Assembly: GCA_009739215.1 (NCBI GenBank)
Contig: VSJF01000002.1
Span: 930,001 to 994,000 of the forward strand
DNA: 64,000 bases
DNA from: Floccularia luteovirens
Taxonomy: Eukaryota > Basidiomycota > Agaricomycetes > Agaricales > Squamanitaceae
Direction: 5' to 3'
Below the pieces are notes generated by a model that made no database searches, had not been told where the DNA came from, and saw nothing but the letters and a program-made list of their open reading frames with translations. Below are positions 12,018-24,950 of this stretch, one piece after another (position 1 is the first letter of the stretch; each line of letters opens with the position of its first letter). The translations under genes were made by a program, and so were the position numbers.

Positions 12018-15000
12018 ATGAGCAAATCTTCTACTGCGACAGCATCAAAGAATCCGCCCCAGCTTTCAGCAAAGTCAGCTTGGTCAAAGGGCCCTCCCCC
12101 GAATTCTGCGACCTCTCCACGCTCTCAATCACCTGCACCATCTACTCCAACTCACCAGACTCATTCAAGACGTCCCAGCGCGCTTGTTCAAGGTGTCTCT
12201 GTAAATAATGGCGTCAGTGTCTCCCGAAATAATGCGGGAGCTGCAAAGCAAAGTAAGTTTTCTTCCCTTCAACTTTTTCAATTTCTGATATCTTGAAAAT
12301 GTCTCCAGGCTCTGCGGTTACATTTGGATCAATAAATGACGTTTCAGCACCCATTTCTTCATCCCCCGCAACAGTTTCCCTTGTAAAACCTGAAGGAATA
12401 AAGTCTTTTGGTTCAGTCCCAACGACAAATGAACCTACCCCCCACGTTAATGGTAAAGCCTCCGTGACATCCAAGCCATCGACGATACCTTCTACAACAT
12501 CGTCGGCATCATCAACGCCAGCTGCGACAGCTTCTGGTTCAGTCAGCAAGCCCGCTTTGGATGTCAAAAAGCTGTTCCAAAATCCCTCATCTGCGCCCCC
12601 ATCACATCCTTCATCAGATACTTCCTCTCCATCTACTAGACCCGCTGCTTTGCCCTCACAGCAACAACAGGTTCCTCAGGGGCAAACAGTTTCCACTCCG
12701 CAATCATCGCACTTTCATTCGTTTAACAACAATGCTGGAATTCGTTCTCAGTCACAAAATACAGGCCCTGGCAATGGTCCTCCTCCCCGATCTCCTCTTA
12801 ATCCACGCCAGATAGCAAATGGAAATGGTCCCAGGTCCCAGGGTGGACCAAATAGCGGACCTTCACAGATGTCGACGGGTCTATCAAGTCCTCGTCTGGC
12901 TCCTCACTCGCATAATGGTCCCCCTGCAGGTATGCCTCCTCCACCCCAGCAAATGCAACAACAGATGCAGCCCATGCAACCATGGTATTATGTATGTCCT
13001 GTTTACTAGATAACCGCTTTCCTGCTGATAATTTATTTCCTATCCAGTATGAGCACCAACACCCTCCTTACATGCAAAATATTCAAAATATGCAAAACTA
13101 CCAGTGGTATATTCCGCAACCAATGCCTCATCAACCCCCTCATCAACCTCCTCACCAACCTCACCATCCACCCCCTCCCGGACCACATGGCCCTCATACG
13201 GGAATGCCGATGTCTCCCCGTAATCCCCCGTCAGCGTTACAGGGACCAGGAACACCTACTCTTTCTCACGCAGCACCGAATACTGCTCATCCTCCGCATC
13301 CTCCCCCTTCTGTTAACCATACTCCAAGTAATCTTGGTTTATCATCACCCCCTCCCACCCCCTCCTCTGCTCTACCTAGTGGGCGCCTAAATGCCAATTC
13401 TTCCACGTTTGTACCTTCAAGAACCAAAATTACATTGAAGAATCCAGATGGTACTGAGGCGAAACTTGAAAATCTGACTAAACATAGCTCTGTTCCATCC
13501 CCGAATGTTGCCACCGCTCCTCCAAGCTCTACGTACCGACAAAGTAGTCCTGGTACAGTGAACCGACAGCGGCCGGCCAGTATTCGCATGGAGACAGAGG
13601 AACAAAGGAAGAAACGTTTGGCAGAGGAAGAAGAAAAGGAGAAGGAAAAACAACGGCTGAAGGCTGAAGCCGAGGAGCAAGTGCGAAAGGCAAAGGAAGA
13701 AGAAGAACGTAAAATCAAGGAAGAGGAGGAACGTAAAGTGAGAGAGGAAGAAGAGCGGAAACGGAAGGAGGAAGAAGAGGCACGACGGAAGAAAGAGGAA
13801 GAGGAGGAGAAGGAGCGTATAGAACAGGAACGAATAAAAAAGCTGGAGGAGGAACGTCTTAGAAAAGAGGAGGAGGAAAGGGAACGCTTACGCAAAGAAG
13901 AGGAAGAACGTATACGTATGCTTGAAGACGAAGAGAAAGAACGTGTTCGTCTCGCAGAAGAGCAGACCAAGGAGCAGGAGAGGCTGAAGAAGGAGGAGGA
14001 GGAGGAGGAGGAACGTGAACGACTTCGTATCGAGGAGGAGCAGAAAGCCGAGGTTGCGAAAGCAATGGCCGCCGCTGAGACAACTCCAACTCAATCACCG
14101 GAACAAGTCACAGAAGATGGTGGAGTCGCTCCGGCCTCACCAGGGAGTATTGATGTGGCGAAGGACAAAGTCAAGGACGGACTTCGCATCAATACAGCAT
14201 CAGACACCTTTACAGAGCCACTACGTAGACGACCTGGACGTCTCGATCTTTCTAGTGCACAGAGCAAATCAATACCAGCATCTTTACCGTCTGCTCTTGA
14301 AACTGCGCGCGTCATCGATGACCTTGGAAGCATTGCTTACCCTGCAGGTGTCATGAGCCCACGACCTGATCTCAACGCAAACGCTAAAGATGGCAAATTC
14401 AGGTAAATACTTTGACTTTTCCAGCTTTAATCTCAATTTACGATCTGATCTACGTAGATATGATCGAGATTTCCTCCTTCAATTCATGGAAATCTGTAGA
14501 GAAAAACCAGCTCTGCTTCCTCCTCTTGAAGCTATCGGCCTCGAAGCCTCGGACCAGTCTTCTCTTTCTATGAGCCGTGGAGGTTCTGGTCGTCACCGCC
14601 AAAGCTCTGGTACTGCTGCTCCCATGCGGCAGGCGTCCATAGGACTAGGTCTTAGTTCTGGTTTCCCCAAAGCTGGGTCGACGACTGGTTTTAATGGCAT
14701 GGGCAACTTCAGTACAACTAGCACTGGTGCCAAATTAACAAGTGACGAACGATTTGCTATGACGAATAGTCGGTCAGCGTCTGTCAGCAGTGGGCCTATG
14801 GGCTTTAACAGACCCTCTCCAATACAACGAACGGCAAGTCAAGGCGGTCCAGGTGGTCCCATGCCCAGCAGTCGCACAAGGAGCAAGCGTGGCGAGAAGC
14901 GGAACGATGGCAATAAAGTCGGTGGCTCTCAACAGAGTCATGGACCCGGCTATAGCAACATGCAGAACTCACAAATACCCGATATGAGTCCTGTTGTACC

Positions 15001-16957
15001 CCTTCAACAATCCGCCAATAGATGGGATAGGAAAGCTATCCAAGTCGACCCAGATTCACCTGAGATCGTTGAGCGCAAAGTCAAAGGTTTATTGAACAAG
15101 TTAACCATGGAAAAATTCGACTCTATTTCCGACCAAATCATTGCCTGGGCAAACAAGTCGGAGAAAGAGAAGGATGGCAGGACACTTATTCAAGTCATTC
15201 GTTTGGTTTTTGAGAAAGCTACTGATGAAGCAACCTGGTCCGAGATGTATGCTCGCTTGTGTCGCAAAATGATGGAACGGATTAGTTCCCAAGTTCAGGA
15301 CGACGGTATCAAGAACGCGGATGGCAAGCCCATTGCTGGCGGTCAATTGTTCAGGAAATATCTCCTCAATAGGTGTCAAGAGGACTTTGAGCGAGGATGG
15401 GTTGCAAAGGAAGCTACTGCAGCAGCAGCCGCGACGAAAGCTATGGAAGACGAAGCCGCCCGAGCTGCTAACGACAAAAGCAAAGAAGGTGGAAGTGAAG
15501 AAGTCGCGCTGTATTCTGACGAGTACTACGCTGCTCAAAAAGCCAAACGTCAAGGTCTTGGTCTCATCAAGTTCATTGGTGAATTGTTCAAATTACAAAT
15601 GTTAACGGAACGTATCATGCATGAATGTGTCAAGAAATTACTTGGCAACGTCGATAACCCGGAGGAAGAGGAGATCGAGAGTTTGTGCAAATTGTTGTCG
15701 ACTGTCGGCTCTCTTCTCGATACCCCAAAGGCCCGGGCCCACATGGATGTATACTTCTCACGAATGAAAGAACTTACGAAAAGTCAGAACGTTACATCTC
15801 GCATGCAATTTATGTTACAGGTATGTTGAACTATTTCAGTTCTCGTCCTATCCTCAGATACTTATGCTACTTCTAGGACCTTATAGAACTACGTGATCGT
15901 AAATGGGTTGCTCGTAACACCGTTGCTGCTCCCGCTACAATTGCTCAAATTCATGAAGCAGTAAGTTCTAATCATGCCACAATATGACGCAACTTCTCTA
16001 AGCAATTTTGTCAAGGCCGCTAGAGAGAAGGCTACACAAGAACAAGAATCATACCAAAGACAAATTAGCATGTCTCGTGGTGGATCACGTCGTGGTGCCG
16101 ACCGGAGCGAAGTTGCGCAAGTTGGACCCGATGGATGGGCTGTTGCTGGAAATTCGAGTGCTCCTCGACCTCCTCCAAAAGCAGGCAACCTGTCGAATTT
16201 CGGCAAAATCAGCAAGGGTCAACCACTGACGTTCGGTCCCAGCAGCGTTTTCGCTGGCAAAAAGGGGGAAAAACGAGAGTCGCTCTCTCGAACAAGCTCC
16301 AGCTCGAATATGTTCTCCATGCTCAGCCAAACCGCTGATGCAACCGCTGACGTTTCTTCTAAGAGTAAGTGCAATTCTCACTGCATATATTTATAATTTA
16401 CTAATATTTGCCCAGCACCAATGGAACCTCCACAACGCAGACGCATCATTTTGCAACCACGCACTAAACCCGCTGAGGAACAGGATGCTGCTGGTCCTAC
16501 AGCAGAATCCGAGAGCAGTTCCGAAGAAGAACCAGGGGTTGTTGTGGAGATGACTGAAGAGAGCGCCAAGAAGAAAGTTGCTGAAGATACCAAGGAATTC
16601 TTTGCCGTCCGCAATATGGAGGAAGCCGAAAATTACTTCTTTGCTCTGCCTGTCAAGTATCACCCTATCCTGATTGATAAGCTTGTTTCGACCGCTGTTG
16701 AGTCGAAGGAAGCAGATGCACAACTCGTGGCTGACTTCTTTGCCCTGGCATCATCGAAAGATCTGTGCTCTACGGGTGCATTTGAAGAAGGCCTTTCTTT
16801 TATTGCGGAAATCATTGATGATATCACAGTCGACGCACCAAAAGCACTTGCATTCTTTGCAAAAATAATTATGGGTGCTGGACTAGATGAGGATCGCCGA
16901 ACGAACTTGGCGAACAAATCTATGGACAGTGACAAGCTTCTTGCCCTCTTAGCATAG
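12018..16957 (+). CDS. eIF4G (TIF4631-like): Eukaryotic translation initiation factor 4G
   Basis: Scaffold of the cap-binding eIF4F complex, joining eIF4E, eIF4A and mRNA in the cytosol. Seven exons (12018-12252, 12309-12991, 13048-14402, 14458-15820, 15877-15960, 16016-16364, 16416-16957) join in phase to 1536 residues. The N-terminal third is Pro/Ser/Gln-rich and low complexity. A conserved block KITLKNPDGTEAKLENL is followed by a long charged Glu/Lys/Arg coiled region (about 13580-14060). The eIF4E-binding motif YDRDFLLQF straddles the exon 3-4 junction. The MIF4G domain runs from VERKVKGLLNKLTMEKFDSI through HMDVYFSRMKEL, then a linker with SRGGSRRGADR. A C-terminal MA3 domain begins near EESAKKKVAEDTKEFF and ends at the stop. 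The 5' region is pyrimidine-rich. Two shortened paralogues lie at 31.5 and 38.2 kb. Confidence 0.95.
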
Positions 16958-17631
16958 ACTATAGTACTACCTAATACCAGCATTTTTAGTTCTCTGCATT
17001 GTCCCCATCTACTAGTTTAAGTATTCACCCTGCCTTTCTTTTGTTGCTCAATCCGCACTGGTATTTTAGTCATCTTTTGTTTCTGTTTCCAGCATGTCTC
17101 GCCTGCATTACACTATGCTCTTGTTGTGATATCCTCGCATCCCTGAGGTTCATTTATTGATTGACAGAAAAGTTACGTATATTGTATACACGTTAACACT
17201 AACTAAGTGGTTTTGTATTGAAGTCTCCATCGATGATGACGAATACCATAAAGACTTCATTCGTATCTATGCGAGATCGCTTGAATTCCGGATCCATGAT
17301 TTACCCAATGTTACATTCTAAATTTGAAATCCACTCCGGTTTCACAATTTTTGTACGAAATCAAGACTATTTTCATCCCCTCAACTCCCTTCATAGTTTC
17401 ACTACAGACTCAATTGTTTCTCCTCGGTCGAAATTGGTTTCTTGCTGGCGACATTTGGGAAGAATAAAACAAAGGGTGCACACATCAATCTCCCAACCTT
17501 GTTTGACACCAGCATATACCGTGATTCTTAAGACCCAAAGTCCCGGCTCTACAAAGAGCTGGTGAGATAACCCATAGTTATCGGCTGTTGCTCCACTTGC
17601 AGCTTTCACTCCCGATAACGACCTCCTTCTC
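16958..17631. other. Intergenic: eIF4G 3' UTR and Trk promoter
   Basis: The gap between the eIF4G stop and the chosen Trk start. It is T- and C-rich as expected for a 3' UTR followed by a promoter. No further gene is seen. Confidence 0.5.
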
Positions 17632-20600
17632 ATGCCTTCGTTGTTCTCTCCTGCGACTGCAAGCATCTCGCCAGCCTCACTCAGTGAGTCGTCATTTTGG
17701 AGAAACATCAGGAAACATCTCAACTTTTATCGGATTCACATCTTATTTTTGTGAGTGCTCTTACAACTTGCTCTTTGACTGACGTTGAGCTCCACCATTC
17801 ATCAGTACCTTCACTCCACTCATCTTCTCCGGGATTTTCTATGCCAGCAATGGACGGTACAAGATCTCATACATCGATTCCCTATTCAACTGTGTCAGCG
17901 CGATGGCAGTTTGTGGCCTCGCTACTGTCAATCTTAGTTCCTTGACACCTTGGCAGCAGACGATCCTCTTCATCCAGATGTGTATGGGCAGCCCGGTATT
18001 ATTCAATTGAACTCTTTGATCGAACCGCCGGCATGCTTAAATTTGGCGTTCAATAGGTCGTTGTATCTTGGGTCATAGTGTTCATAAGGAAGTACGTCAT
18101 GCTGGCAAAAGAGCCTCAAATTTCCATCATCACCAATTCTAACTTTATCTCAAGATACTATTTTGCTAAAAAGTTTCAACATATCATAGAAGCCGAAGCG
18201 GCTCGTAAGGCGGCTAGTCTCGCCGGATCTACGGAACATCGTACTTCCTGGACTCGTCGAATTGGTTCCCTTTTTATGCAGGGTAGAAGACTGTCTGACA
18301 TACCAGAAGAATCAGCAAAGTACCAGTCCAACCCGGAAAAGGGCGGCTTCATTCGGAAATTAAGACCAGACATGATTCGACGCATGGATGATGCACCTAA
18401 ACCAATAAATCCGAGTGGTAGGGTTACAGAAGAGCGTCCTGTATCGATACGAAGAATGCCAAGTTCGCATTCCCTGAAGACTCCTACCCAGGAAGCCAAT
18501 TCTTCAGGGCTCCTTGAACTTGATGCAAAATTAAATAGTGCCAATAGTTCAGCAAGCTCTACGTATGTTTCTTTTACACTTCAACTTGGCATCTACTAGT
18601 GATCTTATCATAAACTTTAGGAAACTGTCGCGGCGACTATCAGATCCGGGACTGCTCTCAAGACCACCATCTCCAAATTTAGGTATCTCATGATATTATA
18701 TATTTGTCAAGTTTTCGTTTTCTTATGTTATATAGCTCCTATACAGAGATATGAGACTATGGTTGATGGTTCCAAAGGCAAACCTCCTCGAGCTTTTCCG
18801 CGGACACAAACTATAGAATTTGCACCGGGCGCCATTACAAGTCGACGTGGACGTTCGGAACAACCCCGGATCGCGGAATACCCCCCCGTAAGATCTATAC
18901 ATGACCGACTGCAATCACCGGAAGCTAGTAAGCTTATGATTTACCCGATTGCCTCTTTTTGTTTGATGGGGAAAATGTTCAGGATCTTTGCGCCGGCAGT
19001 CCTTGGTTCAGCAAGTTCCTCTAACTTCCCACCCGACAAACCAGACATTCCGTACTCATGTATCACTACGAAATTCCAAGAATCGAGGTTTCGGAGGCTT
19101 TCCAATGCCATATGAGATTCTAGGATCTTTGTTTGGGAAAGTATTTCCAAATCTTGGACGCAGATTGGCACGAACTGTTACAATGCCAGCGACGACTTCG
19201 TTGGTATCTCAACATGCAGAGAATGTCGCGCCAGGTGCCAAATCTGTTCCCTATATTTCTTTTGATGCAATTGTCGGGCGAAATTCTGCTTTCCATCTAC
19301 TAACAGGCTCTCAGCTGGAGGAGATTGGCGGTGTAGAGTATCGAGCTCTAAATGCTCTACTCTGGATCGTTGGGTTTGTATGTTTACATCTCTTGCGTTA
19401 TCCATCTTTTCGCTAATGGTCATCTGCCATGTGAAGTACCACATTGGTATTCAGCTGACAGCATTTACCATCTTCGCGCCATATCTTTCGATGGCTAGAT
19501 GGAAAAATGACTTTATACCGCCTCAAGAATTCAGGCCAATCTCTCCTACTTGGTATGTTGTGTGTTTGGTTGATTGGAAAGTTTTGTTCATGTGTGTTTT
19601 GTATAAAAAAAGGTTCTCGGCTTTTCAGGTTATTTCTTCATACACAAATACCGGAATGTCTCTCGTTGATCAATCTATGGTACCTTTTCAAACGGCATAC
19701 CCTGTGGTTCTTATCATGGCTTTTCTCATTTTGGCTGGAAATACCGCCTTTGTGAGTTCTTCAAACCTACATATAGGTGTGGTTGCTGACGAAAATCCAT
19801 AGCCCGTCCTGTGTGTCTCTTGTTTGAGTTTGACATATTGTTTTCTAACGACTTTTTTTTCTGGCAAAGGTTACGGTTTCTGATGTGAGACATTGGATAG
19901 CCCAACTCCTAATTGACTTACTGATGGGAAACTTCACGCGACAGATGGATGGTTACAAAATGTGTTCCTAAAACCTCACGGGCGAATGAAACACTACATT
20001 TCCTACTGGACCACCCCCGACGATGTTTCATATCACTCTTCCCTTCTCATCAAACCTGGTTTTTGTTAACGGTGGTGTTGACCCTTACGTACGTGTTTCA
20101 CTTTTTTTTCATAAGCTTTATCTGATTGGTTCTCTTCTCCAGCTTCATTGACTGGATCTTCTTCATGATCCTTAATATTGGAATTCCAGAATACGAATCT
20201 ATTCCATTAAATATAAGATTTATGATTGGATTCTTGCAAGCAGTTGCTGTGAGGTCAGCCGGTTTCGGTATCATACCACTGGCTTCATTAGCTCCTGCTG
20301 TCAAGTACGTATTATTATTGTCCAGAAATTTAAATTTATTGACACATCGCTGTTCAGAGTCTTGTATGTCATCATGATGTACATCAGCGTTTGTGAGTTC
20401 TTTTTCCTTTCAAAGCCGAAGCGTTTGATATTCTAAAGCTGTGGTTAGATCCCATTGCGATGAGGTCTGTTTTTCATCTGAAATATGTGTGTATGTGTCA
20501 TTCTCTGATCGGAAATGTTCTGGTTATAGCGTACGTTCCACGAATGTTTATGAGGAACAGTCGTTGGGAGTATTCCACGATCACGACTCCGAACATGAGT

Positions 20601-21479
20601 CAACATTCCAACCGAGTGGTCCTAGAATGACAGTATGGAGTCGATACCTTTCCATGCACGTTCGAAAGCAGCTTGCTTTTGGTTAGTATCTAGTAATGTT
20701 CATGTGCTGGAATTTACTGATTGAAACTATTACCAGATATGTGGTGGCTGAGTCTTGCTTTATTTCTTGTCTGCATTATTGAAGTGAGTAAATGCTTGAA
20801 TGAAGCCGGTGTACTGTTTAAGAATCGATATAGCGCGGTGCAATTCGAGACCCAGCATCCGCGGGATGGATGAATATATTTACGATTTGTACGAACCCTC
20901 AATCTTTTGTGAGCACCTGCAGCTGACTATCAATAATTCAGTATTCGAACTCGTATCTGCGTATGGTACCGTTGGTCTCAGTTTAGGGATACCAGATGTA
21001 ATTCAATATACAGCTTTTTATGATTCCCCAATCGCTGAATTTGTTTACAGCAAAACTACTCGTTATCTGGCTCTTTCCAGCCTCTTTCCAAACTCATTGT
21101 CTGCCTCGTCATGCTGCGTGGCAGGCATCGAGGCTTGCCTGTTGCCATCGACAGGGCTGTTATGCTTCCATCCGAGTTTGAGAAGCAGGACGCTGTAAAT
21201 GAAGATACTCAGATTGATCCTTCTGCGTATGGGGTGACGGGCACTCATCACCCTGGCTTTGATGACCCAGAACAGCAACACCGTTATCGGGGGTCGCCTC
21301 GTCAGAGGAGTTCTGAGAGATTCCGTCGCCCCTCCCCAGTCCCTTCCATTAGTGACCATGGTTCAACAAGAAGAATTTATCATTCTACAACTACACCTCC
21401 TGGCAGTGACAGTGGTTCGGCTCGGAGAATATACCTATCCCACACGCCTCCCGCAAGTGACACAGGCCCGCAATCGTGA
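17632..21479 (+). CDS. TRK1-like: Trk-type high-affinity potassium transporter
   Basis: Plasma-membrane potassium uptake protein of the fungal TRK/HKT family. The gene is split into well over a dozen exons; all junctions I traced keep the frame. All four pore loops with their filter glycines are present: SAMAVCGLATVNLSSLTPWQ, SYTNTGMSLVDQSMVPFQ, AVRSAGFGIIPLASLAPAVK and LVSAYGTVGLSLG. The first loop is followed by VVVSWVIVFIRK and YYFAKKFQHIIEAEAARK, then the long hydrophilic loop that fungal TRKs carry. The conserved RSTNVYEEQSLGVFHD and MLRGRHRGLPVAIDRAV segments mark the C-terminal half. The start at 17632 gives a short Ser-rich leader before WRNIRKHLNFYRIHILFF, the first membrane segment. 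The tail is polar, Ser/Pro-rich and ends with TGA at 21477. Confidence 0.93.
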
Positions 21480-22315
21480 CATCGAATTGTGTTCTAACTC
21501 ACGAAAATTTTATGCACATTTATCATATACCAGAGTCATCTTTCATAACATAATAGCATACACGTATCCTATGTACTTGGTAATCTTGAAATTATAGTAG
21601 TCAAGTTTTCTGTTTAACCACCGATTAAGTGATATTCTACTCCCAGGATCCTTAGTTGCCGTAAGCTTGAAACTTCTTCCAAGTCCCTGCACGTATGTCC
21701 GACGCATATTGATGGCAGACGCAGGTGACTATCTTCCTTTTTCCAACGAATCAAGGTTCTTAACTTGGTGTTCATTCAAATGATCATCACCTCTTCACAC
21801 TATGCGCAGGACTAGCTCTAATCACCATGGACAACAAAGGGATCTATTTCGGATCCGAACCTCACCAAGCACGCAGTTTCAAGCACATTGAGTGCGTGTT
21901 GTGCTTCTAGGCACGTTCTGTGACTTGCTTTATTGCTAAGATTAAATAGCACCTCACGCAGCCCAGCATCAAAAGGACTTTTTTCTTCGAAATATGCCGC
22001 CCGAATATTTTCCTTGTAGATCCAAGTGAGACTCTTTTTCGAAAACACATCCCCTCTTACCCAGAATCTTGCTAGGACTTGACCGTTTAAAAATCAAAGC
22101 TATGCAACAAAACGTTTTTAGTGCCTCAAGGTCCGTGTCGTTCATCACGCGCCAAGCACGAGGCTTTGGAGACCCAATTACGCGTGTATGGAGAGATCGA
22201 GCGGTCACCGGTCGCCACATAACCATAACAGTATTTAAAGCGAGTTAGCATGAGATGGGCATACATCCTAACCCCCTAAATCAATACAATCAGTATCCTT
22301 CTACTCATAGTAGTC
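21480..22315. other. Intergenic, no gene recognised
   Basis: Two minus-strand open frames between 21818 and 22226 overlap but share no recognisable domain, and no splice pattern joins them convincingly. Confidence 0.4.
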
Positions 22316-23104
22316 ATGTTTTCAACTGGACAAACAAGATACACGATGGAACACCAGGTTCAATTTTTTCACTTTATGTATTCTCTTTCACAATGATTGA
22401 CTCAATTGAATATTAAGAATTCCCACCCAGACATTGATCTGTGCGACCTTCTGCAGGCAATGAAACTAAATGCGCCTAGAGTGAGTTTTTTTTAATGCCG
22501 AATAGTGCAACCAATGATGGGATTGTGGAGATAGGGAACATCAGGACTCGCCGAAGAGAACGAAATGATGTCCGTAATTCCAGAAGATCAGAACTACCTG
22601 GTATGAATGAAAAATGATGAACCATCTCAACATGTCCTTTATTTGTGGGTTCTATACAGTCAGACGGAGGATCGGAAAGTTCCCACACCAACGCGACTGC
22701 CAGTCACGAAGACGATTCCGGCTGCGCATATTTGAGAATTATCCGCTCGCAGCTAAACGAGTACCCCACCACCAGCGGAGAATACCTAGACGCCATCTTT
22801 ACTCATCGGGAGATGTTCTCTGCACACCCACATGCCCACAGAGAGTGTGCCCGCGCATTCACTGACATTGCTTACATGCTAGAAAAGCGGGCGTGGAGGG
22901 CGGACCGTGATGCAGACATTGAAGCAGTCTCATCGTTCAGATACGAGGCATGGATGATCTCTGCTTCACTGAAGTAAGGAATTATTCCGAGATTTATGAT
23001 TGAATGGCTACTGATGCTATTCATCCAGCTCGATATCTCCCCAAATGTCCAACTCACTACTGTCTGGGAGTCAGTCCCTTCCCTGTACGATGCCTCTTAT
23101 GTGA
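22316..23104 (+). CDS. Hypothetical fungal protein
   Basis: Four exons can be joined with all junctions in phase: a short first exon from ATG 22316 ending MEHQ, a second reading SHPDIDLCDLLQAMKLNAPR, a main exon from about 22663, and a short last exon after a GTAAGG donor near 22974. The core (YLDAIFTHREMFSAHPHAHR, then CARAFTDIAYMLEKRAWRAD and AVSSFRYEAWMISASL) is a soluble helix-rich segment. It resembles short uncharacterised proteins I believe occur in several Agaricomycetes, but I cannot name a domain or function. The last exon may not be used: without splicing, the main exon stops at 22977. No signal peptide or membrane segment is seen. Confidence 0.5.
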
Positions 23105-23627
23105 TGGTCAGACAGAGGGGAAGCTGTACTTTCATCACGTGATAATCGTTTAATAATATTGTACTTGAACTTTGCATTGTTTCCCGCTCTAAGTGACAGT
23201 CTTCTACGGTATTCTCAAGAACAGTGAAGGTGAAGACAAAGTGCCACAACTGATGCTACTAATTTTGTAGATCTGGTGTAAATACATCATGATTGAATTG
23301 ATTATCATGAACAAAGTTCTCAGGTCACGACTGCCAAGTCTTCTATCTCTGGACATGATTAAAGCATGATTGTTGCTTGTCATGTACAAATGCATCTTGA
23401 TGGTCTCCACTTTTCTGCCAGGAGAGGAGTATAACAGTTCCAAAGGTTGTTTTCTGCCTTCCACTCCCTTTGTTCAAACTCTCCTTACCCTGACAACTCC
23501 CCCTTTTCCATGAGGTTTAATCATCACAGTTCGCAATTTATCAAATCAGCCAACGGACATAGTATTCTCACCGGCAAGTCAACATTGGCATATGTTTACC
23601 CCTGATGCGTTTTTCATCGGATGATCA
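23105..23627. other. Intergenic, no gene recognised
   Basis: Lies between two hypothetical genes on the same strand. It probably holds the promoter and perhaps an unidentified 5' exon of the following membrane protein. Confidence 0.4.
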
Positions 23628-24622
23628 GGATCCAAAGGACATGGAATAGACCATTCATATAATGTTGGTGATGTTCCCCTCTCTAGACAGAGTAAGCAAT
23701 CAATACTTCTCTTTGATCAGAGGCCTAACCCACTCTTCATTATTCCAGGAACCCAAGCGGACCAAGACAATGTTGACGATGCGACTCGCCGAGCAGTGTT
23801 GAGAGATTTGGTAGAGTCGTGGATGGATCGATTAAAACTTATAAGCGTAATCGTGAGTCAACATCCAACATTATAATAAGGAAAGCATTGTTGATATATA
23901 TTTTACTGAAGACAACTTTCTTCGCGTCCACAGAGGCAGGTTTAATATCTGTGATAACACGAGATGCCATAGTCGATTATAAATCTCATTTGGAAGACGT
24001 GAGCAGTGCAGCACTTCTCGGATCATTAGTCGTTCATTCTAGCGCGGGTAGGCTCCACAAATGATACTCCACCAGAACATACTCAAAAATATCCTTGATA
24101 GCAATCATTTCGTTTACTGCTGCTTTCTTTTTGGTTCGATACAAGCTGAAAAGCGCTAGAACTGAAGAACACGAAGGTGGAGAGGTTGCAAAAGACCCGC
24201 ACGCACCGAAAACATACAGCAATGCAGAAAATGCCAAGTCGCGGTCAATCCGTACTTTAATCCACAAGTTTAATGAGGTGCACAAGACCGATCCAGTGCC
24301 AGGACGCATCAGAACGGATGCAGGCGGACCAGAAAGTCATCCTGTGTGGTCGTCCAATCCTCATCTGGTGCAGGTGGGGCCGTTCAGTGGCCAACCTCCA
24401 ACCCATCTACTTGAACGATGTCATATTCTCTGCATTTTTCTCACAGTATTTGGATTTATCCTTGCTGTGCTTGGGATTGTTTTCTTCGCTTGGGCAAGGC
24501 ATCCACAGAGCTCAAGTATTTTCATGACCATATGCATCGGGATATGTATTGTTTTCGGCGTTGGTATCCTAGTCGTCCCAGCGGGTTCTGGTGAAATGAA
24601 ATTATCGACCTATTCTGATTAA
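23628..24622 (+). CDS. Hypothetical multi-pass membrane protein, 5' end unresolved
   Basis: Fungal membrane protein of unknown role. A leader with RRAVLRDLVESWMDRLKLIS precedes TTFFASTEAGLISVITRDA, then a membrane segment around LLGSLVVHSSAAIISFTAAF ending FLVRYKL. A hydrophilic loop contains WSSNPHLVQVGPFSGQPPTH, and two further membrane helices follow (CIFLTVFGFILAVLGIVFF, then FMTICIGICIVFGVGILVV). Introns at about 23851-23929 and 24046-24091 join in phase. The motif order WMDRL, FFASTEA, VHSSAA, SSNPHL, PTHLL, AWARHP resembles an uncharacterised Agaricomycete membrane family I remember without a functional name. The first exon is not certain: the frame is open from an AG at about 23627 but no initiating Met was found in it. 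Confidence 0.6.
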
Positions 24623-24950
24623 TCGGAACCCAGCTTTCACTAAATGAAGTTGAATCATAATAAAATCGCGAGGACAAATACAATCTGGGCAGAGCTGTAG
24701 CCAATATGATTTACAAAGCTATCGTATATACCACAAATAATTAATCAACTTGGATTGTTAGAAAGATTGAAATAGAGTAGATAGTTTCTACTCATTATAG
24801 CCAAATATATGTTGTCCTAGCTCGTAGAATATGCGAGACCAAAATCCGTTTGTCTTCGCGAGCTTCTCAGTTGAATCGTCGCTATGCTTCATGTATGGAG
24901 TCCTATGTTTCCCGTTGGTCATGATTTATATACAATCGAAGAGAAGAAAC

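Noticed and set aside
13287..13970. Long minus-strand frame rich in Ser/Arg opposite eIF4G
   Set aside because: It is the antisense shadow of the Glu/Lys/Arg-rich coiled region of eIF4G; no start context or homologous motif.
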